DNA from: JAICLV01 sp036380925
Lineage (GTDB): Bacteria > Actinomycetota > Actinomycetes > Acidothermales > Acidothermaceae
DNA length: 34,988 bases
Assembly: GCA_036380925.1 (NCBI GenBank)
Contig: DASVDW010000020.1
Span: forward strand, 1-34,988
Direction of reading: 5' to 3'
This document shows, piece by piece, positions 16,333 to 23,967 of this stretch. Position numbers and translations under genes: made by a program. The notes beneath the pieces are model-generated. The model made no database searches. It worked only from the letters and a program-made list of their open reading frames with translations, and was not told the origin of the DNA. Each line of letters begins with the position of its first letter. Position 1 is the first letter of the stretch.

Positions 16333-18701
16333 CCGCGGTCGAGGAGCGTCCAGCCAACCCTGTCGGATTCGGCCGGATGCTGCGCAAAGAAGACGCCCGC
16401 TTCGTTCGCGGGCAGGGCCACTACGTCGACGATCTGCAACTGCCGGGCATGTTGCATGGCGCGGTGTTGCGCAGCCCGCTGGCGCACGCGCGCATCGTCT
16501 CGATCGACACGTCGGCCGCTGAGGCGCACCCGAAGGTCAAGGCGGTCATCACCGGCAAGACGTTGGAGTCGTTGAAACTGGCTTGGATACCGTCGCTCTC
16601 TCACGACGTGCTCGCCGTCCTTGCCACCGACAAGGTGCGTTATCAAGGGCAGGAGGTCGCCTTCGTCGTCGCCGAGGACAGGTACGCGGCGCGCGACGCG
16701 CTGGAGCTCATCGACGTCGAATACGAGCCGCTGGACCCGGTCATGGACGCGCGGGCGGCGCTCGAGCCCGGCGCCGCCGTGATCCGCGACGACATCGAGG
16801 GCAAGACCGACAACCACATTTTCGACTGGGAGTCTGGCGACGCCGCCGCGACCGACGAGGTGTTCGCGAACGCGGAAGTGATCGTCAGCCAAAACATGCT
16901 TTACCCGCGGGTGCACCCGGCCCCGATGGAGACCTGTGGCGCCGTCGCGCACATGGATCGCGTCACGGGCAAGTTGGTGATCTGGTGCACCTCGCAGGCC
17001 CCGCACGCGCACCGCACGCTCTACGCGCTGGTCGCGGGTTTGCCGGAGCACAAGATCCAGGTGATCAGCCCGGACATCGGCGGCGGCTTCGGCAACAAGG
17101 TCGGCATCTATCCCGGCTATGTCTGCGCGGTCGTCGGTTCCATCCTCACCGGCAAACCGGTTAAGTGGATGGAGGACCGCTCGGAGAACCTGATGTCGAC
17201 GAGCTTCGCCCGCGACTATCACATGCACGGTGAGATCGCGGCCACCCGTGACGGCAAGATCCTCGGCCTGCGGGTCGATGTGCTCGCCGACCACGGCGCG
17301 TTCAACAACACCGCGCAACCGACCAAGTTCCCAGCCGGGTTCTTCCACGTGTTCACCGGCTCGTACGACCTGCAGGCCGCGCATTGCAAGGTGACCGGGG
17401 TCTACACCAACAAGGCGCCCGGCGGGGTGGCGTACGCGTGCTCGTTCCGCGTCACCGAGGCGGTGTATCTGGTCGAGCGGCTCGTGAACTGCCTGGCTGA
17501 CGAATTGGGTGTCGACCCCGCCGAGTTGCGCATGAAGAACCTGCTGCGCCCCGAGCAGTTCCCCTACACGAGCAAGACCGGATGGGTCTATGACTCCGGC
17601 GAGTACCCGCGCGCGTTGCGGCTCGCGATGGACATCGCCGGATACGAGGAACTTCGCCGCGAGCAAGCGGAGAAGCGGGCGCGCGGCGAGTTGATGGGCA
17701 TCGGCGTCTCGTTCTTCACCGAGACCGTCGGCGCCGGGCCGCGCAAGCACATGGACATCCTCGGCCTCGGAATGGCGGACGGCGCGGAAGTGCGGGTGCA
17801 TCCGACCGGCAAGGCCGTCGTCCGGCTTTCCGTGCAAACGCAAGGGCAAGGTCATGAGACGACGTTCGCGCAGATCGTCGCGGAGGAGCTTGGGATTCCG
17901 CCGGAGGACATCGAGGTGATCCACGGCGACACCGACAACACTCCGTTCGGCCTTGGCACCTACGGATCGCGTTCCACACCGGTGTCGGGCGCGGCGGTCG
18001 CGGTGGCGGCGCGGCGGGTGCGCGACAAGGCGAAGCTGATCGCGTCGGCGATGATCGAGGCGTCACCGGACGACTTGGAATGGGAAAAGGGGCGCTGGTA
18101 CGTCAAGGGAAACCCGACGCAGGGCAAGACCATCCAGGAGATCGCGTTCGGCGCCCATGGCAACGTCGAATTGCCAGAAGGGGTCGAAGGGCATCTGGAC
18201 GCCGAGTGCGTCTACGACCCGCCGAACTTGACGTTCCCGTTCGGCGCGTACATCTGCGTCGTCGACGTCGATCCCGGAACGGGACAGGTCAAAATCCGTC
18301 GATTCATCGCCGTCGACGACTGCGGGCCGCGGATCAACCCGATGATTGTCGAAGGTCAGGTGCACGGCGGTCTTGCCGACGGCGTGGGCATGGCGCTGAT
18401 GCAGGTGATCGCCTTCGACAAGGACGGCAACTGCCTCGGCGGCTCGTTCATGGACTACCTGCTTCCGACGTCCATCGAGTGCCCGTCCTGGGAGCTGGGC
18501 GAGACGGTGACGCCGTCGCCGCACCACCCGCAGGGCTTGAAGGGCGTCGGTGAGTCGGCCACGGTCGGCTCGCCGCCGGCGGTGGTGAACGCCGTCCTCG
18601 ACGCGATTCAGGTGCGGCACGCCGACATGCCGCTCACGCCCGCGCAGGTGTGGCGAGCGATGCAGGGTCGGCCATTCAGAACGGATCTCGCGATCGAATG
18701 A
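16329..18701 (+). CDS. coxL: Carbon monoxide dehydrogenase large subunit CoxL, form I
   Basis: Catalytic subunit that oxidises CO to CO2 at a molybdenum-copper (CuSMo) centre with molybdopterin cytosine dinucleotide. The 790-aa product carries the form I active-site loop A-Y-A-C371-S-F-R; the cysteine binds copper in the Oligotropha enzyme. This distinguishes true CO dehydrogenase from the form II AYRGAGR type. Other family features are the molybdopterin-binding DIGGGFGNKVG, QGQGHETTFAQI and the late GVGES with catalytic-type Glu742. ATG start overlaps the coxS stop; its own stop overlaps the next gene. Length is close to the usual 800-810 aa. Confidence 0.97.
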   Translation: MTAVEERPANPVGFGRMLRKEDARFVRGQGHYVDDLQLPGMLHGAVLRSPLAHARIVSIDTSAAEAHPKVKAVITGKTLESLKLAWIPSLSHDVLAVLATDKVRYQGQEVAFVVAEDRYAARDALELIDVEYEPLDPVMDARAALEPGAAVIRDDIEGKTDNHIFDWESGDAAATDEVFANAEVIVSQNMLYPRVHPAPMETCGAVAHMDRVTGKLVIWCTSQAPHAHRTLYALVAGLPEHKIQVISPDIGGGFGNKVGIYPGYVCAVVGSILTGKPVKWMEDRSENLMSTSFARDYHMHGEIAATRDGKILGLRVDVLADHGAFNNTAQPTKFPAGFFHVFTGSYDLQAAHCKVTGVYTNKAPGGVAYACSFRVTEAVYLVERLVNCLADELGVDPAELRMKNLLRPEQFPYTSKTGWVYDSGEYPRALRLAMDIAGYEELRREQAEKRARGELMGIGVSFFTETVGAGPRKHMDILGLGMADGAEVRVHPTGKAVVRLSVQTQGQGHETTFAQIVAEELGIPPEDIEVIHGDTDNTPFGLGTYGSRSTPVSGAAVAVAARRVRDKAKLIASAMIEASPDDLEWEKGRWYVKGNPTQGKTIQEIAFGAHGNVELPEGVEGHLDAECVYDPPNLTFPFGAYICVVDVDPGTGQVKIRRFIAVDDCGPRINPMIVEGQVHGGLADGVGMALMQVIAFDKDGNCLGGSFMDYLLPTSIECPSWELGETVTPSPHHPQGLKGVGESATVGSPPAVVNAVLDAIQVRHADMPLTPAQVWRAMQGRPFRTDLAIE

Positions 18702-19639
18702 GCACGCCAGATCCGCGTGCGCACGCGGAGGAGTTGCGCAACAGCGGCGCCGCGTTCGCGTTCGCGACGGTGGTGCGTGCCGAGCGGCCCACCTCGGCCA
18801 AGCCCGGCGCGCATGCCGTCGTCCACGCGGACGGGACGATGGTCGGTTTTGTCGGCGGCGATTGCGCGCAAGCCAGCGTGCGCGCGCAGGCGCTCGCCGC
18901 GATGGCGACCGGCGAGCCGGTGCTGTTGCGCATCATGCCCGACGAGCCGACGGACGGCTCGACGCCGCAGACCGCGATCGGCGGGGTGCTGACCGTGCAC
19001 AATCCCTGTCTTTCAGGCGGAACCCTGGAGGTCTTCCTGGAGCCGAACCTGCCGGCGCGGCGGATAGTTGTGCACGGCACGTCGCCGATCGCGATCGCCT
19101 TCGCCGAACTCGCGCGCTATCTCGGATACCGCGTCGACGATGCGTCGCCGGATGCGTTCAGCGCGGCGACCCAGCCGGCGTTCGCCGTTGTGGTCGCGTC
19201 CCACGGCGACGACGAGGCGGCGCCGTTGACGGCGGGAGTTCGCGCCGGCGTCGCGTACGTCGGGCTGGTCGCGTCGCGCCGCCGCGGTCCCGAGGTGCTG
19301 GCCGCGCTCGACCTCAGCGATGACGAGAAGTCGCGCATCCGAACGCCCGCCGGCATCGACATCGGCGCGCGCACGCCACAAGACGTCGCCGTCTCGATCA
19401 TGGCCGAGATCATCGCCACGCATGAGCGGGCGGCACAAGAGCGGTCGGACGACGAAGAGCCGCCCGCCGCGGCGCCTGTGCAGGCTGCGCCGTCCGCGAT
19501 CGACCTGGTGTGCGGCATGACCGTGGCGGCCGTCGACGCGACACTGCATGCGGACGTCGACGGCGTCCGCTATTGGTTTTGCGGGAGCGGCTGTCGCGCC
19601 GCGTTCCTGGCTGAGCCGGCCGCGTTCGTCAGCCGATGA
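18698..19639 (+). CDS. XdhC-family protein fused to a C-terminal YHS domain
   Basis: Probable maturation factor of the CO dehydrogenase, in the position of CoxF. The 313-aa product begins with a shortened XdhC/CoxI domain (VRAERPTSAKPGAHAVVHAD; FVGGDC with Cys56), then a Rossmann-like domain (RRIVVHGTSPIAIAFAEL; AYVGLVASRRRGPEV; GIDIGARTPQDVAVSIMAEI). An acidic Ala/Pro linker leads to a YHS domain (about 268-311) with C272-G-M and F-C295-x3-C299, a cysteine pattern associated with heavy-metal binding. ATG start overlaps the coxL stop (ATGA), and its stop overlaps the coxD ATG, so all are co-translated. Copper or sulfur delivery to the CuSMo centre is inference. Confidence 0.85.
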   Translation: MSTPDPRAHAEELRNSGAAFAFATVVRAERPTSAKPGAHAVVHADGTMVGFVGGDCAQASVRAQALAAMATGEPVLLRIMPDEPTDGSTPQTAIGGVLTVHNPCLSGGTLEVFLEPNLPARRIVVHGTSPIAIAFAELARYLGYRVDDASPDAFSAATQPAFAVVVASHGDDEAAPLTAGVRAGVAYVGLVASRRRGPEVLAALDLSDDEKSRIRTPAGIDIGARTPQDVAVSIMAEIIATHERAAQERSDDEEPPAAAPVQAAPSAIDLVCGMTVAAVDATLHADVDGVRYWFCGSGCRAAFLAEPAAFVSR

Positions 19640-20514
19640 GCCGCCTGTTCGCGGACGTCGAGGCGCTGCAGGACCGGCTGGCCGCGGTCGACTACCTCGC
19701 CGATCGGGGCTTGGCGACGGCACTCTTCCTCGCCGCCACCTTGCCGCAGCCGATCCTGCTCGAAGGCGAGGCGGGCGTCGGAAAAACCGAGGCGGCGAAG
19801 AGCCTCGCGCGGGTGATCGACACGCCGCTGTTCCGCTTGCAGTGCTACGAAGGCATCGACGTGTCCGACGCGCTCTACGAGTGGAACTACCCACGCCAAC
19901 TTCTTGAGATCAGAGTCGCCGAGGCGAGCGGCCGCGACATCAGCGAGGAGGCGCTGTTCGGCGCGCAGAATCTCATCGAGCGGCCGCTGCTGCAGGCATT
20001 GCGTCATCGCGGGCCGCGGCCGGCCGTGCTGCTCATCGACGAGGTCGACCGCGCCGACGACGAGTTCGAGGCGTTTCTGTTCGAGCTGCTCGCCGAAAGC
20101 GCGGTGACGATCCCGGAGCTCGGCACGCTGTCGGCCGAATTCCCGCCGGTTGTGGTGCTGACGTCCAACCGCACGCGCGATTTGCACGACGCGCTCAAAC
20201 GCCGCTGCCTCTACCACTGGATCGACTACCCGGACGTCGACCACGCCGCGCAGATCGTTCGTCGGCGGGTGCCGGAAGCGTCGATCTCCCTTGTGACGCA
20301 GGTGGTTTCGGCGGTCAATCGGTTGCGCCGGCTCGACCTGCAAAAGCAGCCCGGCGTGGCGGAGACGATCGACTGGGTGGCCGCGCTTGACGCGCTCGGG
20401 GTCGACGTCCTCGATTCTGGCGGCGTCGACGCGACGCTTGGCTCGGTGTTGAAGTACCGGGAGGACGTCGAGCTCGCGCGATCCTGCCGCGACGAGTGGC
20501 TCACCGGTCGCTGA
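19636..20514 (+). CDS. coxD: CoxD, MoxR-family AAA+ ATPase
   Basis: AAA+ chaperone of the MoxR group; in Oligotropha CoxD is needed to mature the CuSMo centre and works with the VWA protein CoxE. The 292-aa product has Walker A G44-E-A-G-V-G-K50-T, Walker B LLID135-E136-V-D-R-A-D, sensor 1 in VVVLTSNRTRDL and the arginine-finger region ALKRRCLYHW. ATG start overlaps the preceding stop (ATGA). The last 14 bases overlap the end of coxE, which is on the opposite strand; in most cox clusters coxD and coxE are co-directional. Confidence 0.93.
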   Translation: MSRLFADVEALQDRLAAVDYLADRGLATALFLAATLPQPILLEGEAGVGKTEAAKSLARVIDTPLFRLQCYEGIDVSDALYEWNYPRQLLEIRVAEASGRDISEEALFGAQNLIERPLLQALRHRGPRPAVLLIDEVDRADDEFEAFLFELLAESAVTIPELGTLSAEFPPVVVLTSNRTRDLHDALKRRCLYHWIDYPDVDHAAQIVRRRVPEASISLVTQVVSAVNRLRRLDLQKQPGVAETIDWVAALDALGVDVLDSGGVDATLGSVLKYREDVELARSCRDEWLTGR

Positions 20515-21667
20515 CCGGCGACCTCGCGGCACGCGACCTTCGACTCGACGCCGCGATCGCCTCGACCACCTCGCCGAGCGCGGAAAGGCTGTGCCCGCTC
20601 AAGAACGCGTCGCAGTGCGGCAGCGCAGCGGCCATGCCCCCGACGGTCGGTTGATATCCGACGTCGGCGCTGCGCGGGTTCACCCAGATCACCCGGTGCG
20701 CGAGGCGGCGCAGCCGCGCCATCTGCTCGCCCAACAGCGCCGGGTCGTCACGCTCCCAACCATCGGAGATGATGACCACCACCGCGCCGCGCGCCATTCC
20801 ACGTCTCCCATGCGCGCCAAGGAAATTCTGGATCGCCGCGCCGATGCGGGTGCCCCCCCGCCAGTCGGGCGCCGTCGCGGCGGCGCGGCTGATCGCCAGT
20901 TGTGGTTGGCTGCCGGCCAATTCCTTGGTGAGCCGGGTCAGCCGGGTGGCGAAGGTGAAGACCTCGGCCTTCGGCATCGAGGCGTTCGCGTGCAAGAACT
21001 GCACGTACGCCCGCGAATACGCCTCCATCGACCCCGAGATGTCGCACAGCACGACCACCCGGCGAGCTCGGTCGACCCGACGTCGATGGATTCGGGTCAC
21101 CGGGTCGCCACCGGTGCGCGGCGCGCGGCGCAACGTGGCCCGCAGATCAAGCCGGTCGCCGCCCGCGCGCCGACGGCTGCGTCGTCCGCGGCGAAGCGGC
21201 GGCGTGAGCCGCAGTTGGCGCATCAGCACCGCCAACTGCGCGAGCTCATGCGATTCGAGTTCGCCGAAGTCGACGCTCGCCAGCCGGTCGGCGCCGCTGG
21301 CGACGGTGGGAATCGCGATCGGACGACGTGCTGCCTCGTCGTCCGCTCCGTCGTCCGAGGCGGCGTCTGGCCCGGCACTGAACGAACCGGTGCTGCCGCT
21401 TTGCTCCTGCCGGCCGCGCGTGGTGACGCCGTCAGCGCGTCGCGTCCTTGGCTGGGGCGCGTTCGAATCGCCGCGGCTTTCACCAAGAGCTCCAGGATCG
21501 GGCAGCCCGCGAAACACCTGCGCGAACACCCGGTCGAAGACGGGAAGGTCCGCGCGGTTGACCACCAGCGTGATGCGCGCCGACCAGTAAAGATCGGTCA
21601 GTGCCGCTGCCCCGACGGTTTGCGCCGCGCGGGCGAAGCGCATGGCCTGCCCGGTCGTGGTCGGCAC
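20501..21667 (-). CDS. coxE: CoxE-type VWA domain-containing protein
   Basis: Partner of the CoxD ATPase in CO dehydrogenase maturation. The product from GTG 21667 is 388 aa, with an acidic/Gln-Ser variable region (about 60-115), a basic stretch (RRGRRSRRRAGG), then a von Willebrand A domain with the MIDAS motif D209-I-S-G-S-M, TFATRLTRLTKEL and VIISDGWERDDP. The N-terminus is doubtful. The frame stays open 40 codons further, to the TAG at 21788, and reads like family sequence (DLASLAARFSAQLRANG), but no ATG, GTG or TTG exists there. It follows the beta-propeller gene on the same strand and converges with coxD, overlapping by 14 bases. Confidence 0.85.
   Translation of the reverse strand: MPTTTGQAMRFARAAQTVGAAALTDLYWSARITLVVNRADLPVFDRVFAQVFRGLPDPGALGESRGDSNAPQPRTRRADGVTTRGRQEQSGSTGSFSAGPDAASDDGADDEAARRPIAIPTVASGADRLASVDFGELESHELAQLAVLMRQLRLTPPLRRGRRSRRRAGGDRLDLRATLRRAPRTGGDPVTRIHRRRVDRARRVVVLCDISGSMEAYSRAYVQFLHANASMPKAEVFTFATRLTRLTKELAGSQPQLAISRAAATAPDWRGGTRIGAAIQNFLGAHGRRGMARGAVVVIISDGWERDDPALLGEQMARLRRLAHRVIWVNPRSADVGYQPTVGGMAAALPHCDAFLSGHSLSALGEVVEAIAASSRRSRAARSPVSDR
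20504..20518. terminator. Short inverted repeat at the coxD/coxE convergent ends
   Basis: CCGGTC-GCT-GACCGG forms a 6-bp stem with a 3-base loop exactly over the overlapping stop codons. It could weakly terminate both convergent transcripts. There is no T-tract, and the stem is short for a real terminator. Confidence 0.25.
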
Positions 21668-21787
21668 TCCGTTGGCGCGCAGTTGCGCGGAGAATCGCGC
21701 CGCCAGGCTCGCGAGGTCGGTCGCTGAGTCGGCGTCGGGGGAGACCAGCCCACTCGTGTCGATGCGACGCAGCCTAACTCCGAACCG

Positions 21788-23089
21788 CTAGGCGCCGTCG
21801 CTGAAAACCATGAGCGCGCCGCTGTAGCAGGCCACCCACACGTGATGCGTCGCGTTGTCGTAGGTGACGCCGATCGGATCCTTCTCCGTCGCGACGGTCT
21901 GGACGATCCGCATGTCGCTGGTTCGCAACTTCGTCATCGTGTTCGACATGTAGTTCACGACGTACAAGTACCCGCCGTCCGGAGAGATCGCCATGCTGCG
22001 CGGCGCGCGTCCGGTGGCGACCCGACGCACCACCTTTCGCGTCGTCAGGTCGATCTTGTCGACCACGCCGTCGCCGTTGATGGTCGCGTACAGCCAATGG
22101 CCGTCCGGGCTGATGACCAGGTGTCGCGGCGCTGAGCCCACTCCGGCGATCCACGAGAGCTCGAACGTGCGCAGATCGAGGACGGCGATCCGCGTGCTGC
22201 CCATGACCGCGATGTAAGCGGTGCTGCTGGAGGGGTCGATAGCGATCCCGCGCGGGTACGCGCCAACCGGAACCTGCCGGATCTCCTTGCCGGTGGCGGT
22301 GTCGATGACGCTTTCGGTGTAGGAGCACCAGTTCGACACCAGCACGTGCTTGCCGTTCGGCGTCACCGCGACGTACTTCGGCACCGCGCCGACCTCGATC
22401 ACCTGGTCGATCGACAACGTCTTTGTGTCGACCCGGTAGACGAAGCTGTTCGGGTAACGGTCGGCCGGCTTGCAGACGTCGGAGCCTTCGCGGGTGAACG
22501 GCGCGGCTCCGTACATCGAATAGTTGGAGACGTACGCGCTCGCGCCGTCGGGGGTGAACGCGGCCTCGACGGGGGCGCCCTTGTACTTGCCCGGGTACTG
22601 CGGGTAGCCGAAGTCGGCCAGCCGGACGGTGTCAGGGATGATCTTCAGCAGCTTGTAGTCGCGGTCGTACACGTTGATCGTGTGCAGGTACATCATGTTC
22701 TGCGCGAAGAACAGCCCGGTGCCGGACGCCACCACGGATTTCGGGTCGAGGTGGCCGAGGATGGTCTTGACCCGGCGAAGCGGTCCGGTGGGCGGCGGGG
22801 GCAGGGCGGCGGCGGCCGTCGGCGACGCGGGCGACGAAGCGGCCGGTGACGAAGCGCCCGGTGACGAAGCGCCCGGTGACGAAGCGGCCGGCGTGGAAGC
22901 GGCCGGCGAGGACGGAGCGGGCGACTCCGGCGGCGTGGACGCCGGCCCCGACGTCGACGCCGGCGGTGGGCCCGACGGCAGCTGATCGGCGGCGGTGTGC
23001 GCGGTGCAGGAGACGGCGAGGCCGGCGGCGAGCAGGAGCGGAACGACGGGGATGACGCGGGCGCGCCGGCGAGCGGGCATGGCGGCCAT
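21788..23089 (-). CDS. Beta-propeller (YVTN-type) lipoprotein
   Basis: Secreted, probably lipid-anchored beta-propeller of unknown function. The 433-aa product has a signal peptide (MAAMPARRRAR, then VIPVVPLLLAAGLAVSC) with an acceptable lipobox cysteine at Cys28, then a Pro/Ser/Ala linker of about 65 residues coded by 15-bp tandem repeats. About six blades with repeats such as AFTPDGASAYVSN, VTPNGKHVLVSN, ISPDGHWLYATI and ISPDGGYLYVVN follow. ATG 23089 or ATG 23080 could be the start; longer open frame upstream runs into the rplU promoter and is discounted. It is divergent from rplU and shares the strand with coxE. It may bind a ligand or a cell-surface partner, but nothing in the sequence identifies it. 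Confidence 0.82.
   Translation of the reverse strand: MAAMPARRRARVIPVVPLLLAAGLAVSCTAHTAADQLPSGPPPASTSGPASTPPESPAPSSPAASTPAASSPGASSPGASSPAASSPASPTAAAALPPPPTGPLRRVKTILGHLDPKSVVASGTGLFFAQNMMYLHTINVYDRDYKLLKIIPDTVRLADFGYPQYPGKYKGAPVEAAFTPDGASAYVSNYSMYGAAPFTREGSDVCKPADRYPNSFVYRVDTKTLSIDQVIEVGAVPKYVAVTPNGKHVLVSNWCSYTESVIDTATGKEIRQVPVGAYPRGIAIDPSSSTAYIAVMGSTRIAVLDLRTFELSWIAGVGSAPRHLVISPDGHWLYATINGDGVVDKIDLTTRKVVRRVATGRAPRSMAISPDGGYLYVVNYMSNTMTKLRTSDMRIVQTVATEKDPIGVTYDNATHHVWVACYSGALMVFSDGA
22830..22904. repeat. 15-bp coding tandem repeat in the lipoprotein linker
   Basis: Five consecutive 15-bp units related to GGTGACGAAGCGCCC (two units identical, others differing by 1-3 bases), followed by a more degenerate copy at 22905. 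On the coding (minus) strand they encode repeats like ASSPG in the extracytoplasmic linker. Copy number could vary by slippage. Confidence 0.85.
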
Positions 23090-23120
23090 TGTGGCTGACC
23101 GCGGTCCCGTCGGCCCCGGT

Positions 23121-23151
23121 TTGACCGCTCGCCGCACCGCTCCGCTACTCT
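23121..23151 (+). promoter_or_regulatory. Probable housekeeping promoter of rplU-rpmA
   Basis: TTGACC (23121-23126) and TACTCT (23146-23151) match the actinobacterial -35 and -10 consensus with a 19-base spacer, about 110 bases before rplU. The long leader contains a hairpin, CCTCGCGA (23197-23204) with TCGCGGGG (23210-23217), 8 pairs including one G-T, and 5-base loop. It may be part of an autoregulatory ribosomal-protein leader, which is inference. Confidence 0.55.
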
Positions 23152-23261
23152 TGGACGTCGGCGCGCGAAGATTGCGCCCGTTCCTGCGTGTCTTCGCCTC
23201 GCGACTGGGTCGCGGGGCCGCGCGCCGGGTCCCCAGCAGCTCGAGCAGGTAGGAGTCCGCG

Positions 23262-23576
23262 GTGTACGCGATCGTCCGCAGCGGCGGCCGGCAGCACAAA
23301 GTTGCCGTCGGCGACGTCGTCGAGATCGACCGGGTCGAGGGTGAGCCCGGCGCCACGCTGACGCTGCCCGCGCTGCTCGTCGTCGACGGCGCCAACGTCA
23401 CCACCGACGCCCAAGCGCTCGGCCAGGTGCGGGTCACCGCGGAGCTGGTCGACCACACCAAGGGCCCCAAGATCGTGATTCACAAGTACAAGAACAAGAC
23501 CGGCTACCACAAGCGGCAGGGCCACCGTCAGCGGCACAGTCGCGTGAAGGTGACCGGCATCGAGACCGGAAAGTAG
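23262..23576 (+). CDS. rplU: 50S ribosomal protein L21
   Basis: Structural protein of the large ribosomal subunit that binds 23S rRNA. The 104-aa product starts MYAIVRSGGRQHKVAVGD and ends with the basic L21 signature region (VIHKYKNKTGYHKRQGHRQ). GTG start at 23262 with AGGAG at 23251-23255, spacing 6. First gene of rplU-rpmA, with its own promoter upstream. In most Actinomycetia it directly follows rne; here 12.5 kb separate them. Confidence 0.98.
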   Translation: MYAIVRSGGRQHKVAVGDVVEIDRVEGEPGATLTLPALLVVDGANVTTDAQALGQVRVTAELVDHTKGPKIVIHKYKNKTGYHKRQGHRQRHSRVKVTGIETGK

Positions 23577-23587
23577 GGCCGCATCGC

Positions 23588-23845
23588 ATGGCACACAAGA
23601 AGGGCGCGTCGTCCAGCCGAAACGGCCGTGACTCAAACGCGCAGCGGCTCGGCGTCAAGCGGTTCGGCGGCCAGCAGGTCAACGCCGGCGAGATCATCGT
23701 CCGGCAGCGTGGCACGCACTTCCACCCCGGCGCGGGCGTCGGTCGCGGCAAGGACGACACGCTGTTCGCGCTGTCGGCCGGCGCGGTCGAGTTCGGCACC
23801 GCCCGTGGTCGTCGGGTGGTCAAGATCGTCGCGGCGGAGGGCTAA
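23588..23845 (+). CDS. rpmA: 50S ribosomal protein L27
   Basis: Large-subunit protein whose N-terminal tail reaches the peptidyl transferase centre. The 85-aa product begins MAHKKGASSSRNGRDSNAQR, with no cleavable N-terminal extension of the Firmicutes kind, and contains the family block GTHFHPGAGVGRGKDDTLF. ATG 23588 follows rplU after 11 bases. Two hairpins lie after its stop. Confidence 0.98.
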   Translation: MAHKKGASSSRNGRDSNAQRLGVKRFGGQQVNAGEIIVRQRGTHFHPGAGVGRGKDDTLFALSAGAVEFGTARGRRVVKIVAAEG

Positions 23846-23855
23846 AGCCGGGTAT

Positions 23856-23872
23856 GGCCGCGCGGCGCGGCC
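23856..23872 (+). terminator. Hairpin directly after rpmA
   Basis: GGCCGCG (23856-23862), loop CGG, CGCGGCC (23866-23872): a perfect 7-bp GC stem starting 10 bases after the rpmA stop. It is followed by AAAAGTTAG rather than a T-tract. Compatible with a GC-only actinobacterial terminator or a 3'-end stabiliser. Confidence 0.45.
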
Positions 23873-23889
23873 AAAAGTTAGTCATGATG

Positions 23890-23921
23890 ACGAGGGCGTA
23901 CCGGTAACGGTCCGCCCTCGT
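23890..23921 (+). terminator. Long hairpin between rpmA and obg
   Basis: ACGAGGGCG (23890-23898) pairs perfectly with CGCCCTCGT (23913-23921). Inside, after one T-C mismatch, ACCG pairs with CGGT and closes a GTAA tetraloop of the stable GNRA type. There is no T-tract afterwards. Either a terminator/attenuator for the ribosomal-protein transcript or an RNA-level control site for obg, whose ribosome site is 35 bases further on. Confidence 0.6.
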
Positions 23922-23967
23922 GTCGTATGTCCGCACAATCGATTCAGCCGAGGTCAGGGAGGGCGCG

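Noticed and set aside
16299..17924. 541-codon open frame antisense to coxL
   Set aside because: High-GC coding DNA leaves the opposite strand open; the translation is Arg/His/Asp-rich with no domain, while coxL is certain.
22830..22919. Short regular repeats as a possible CRISPR array
   Set aside because: The repeats are contiguous 15-bp coding units without spacers.
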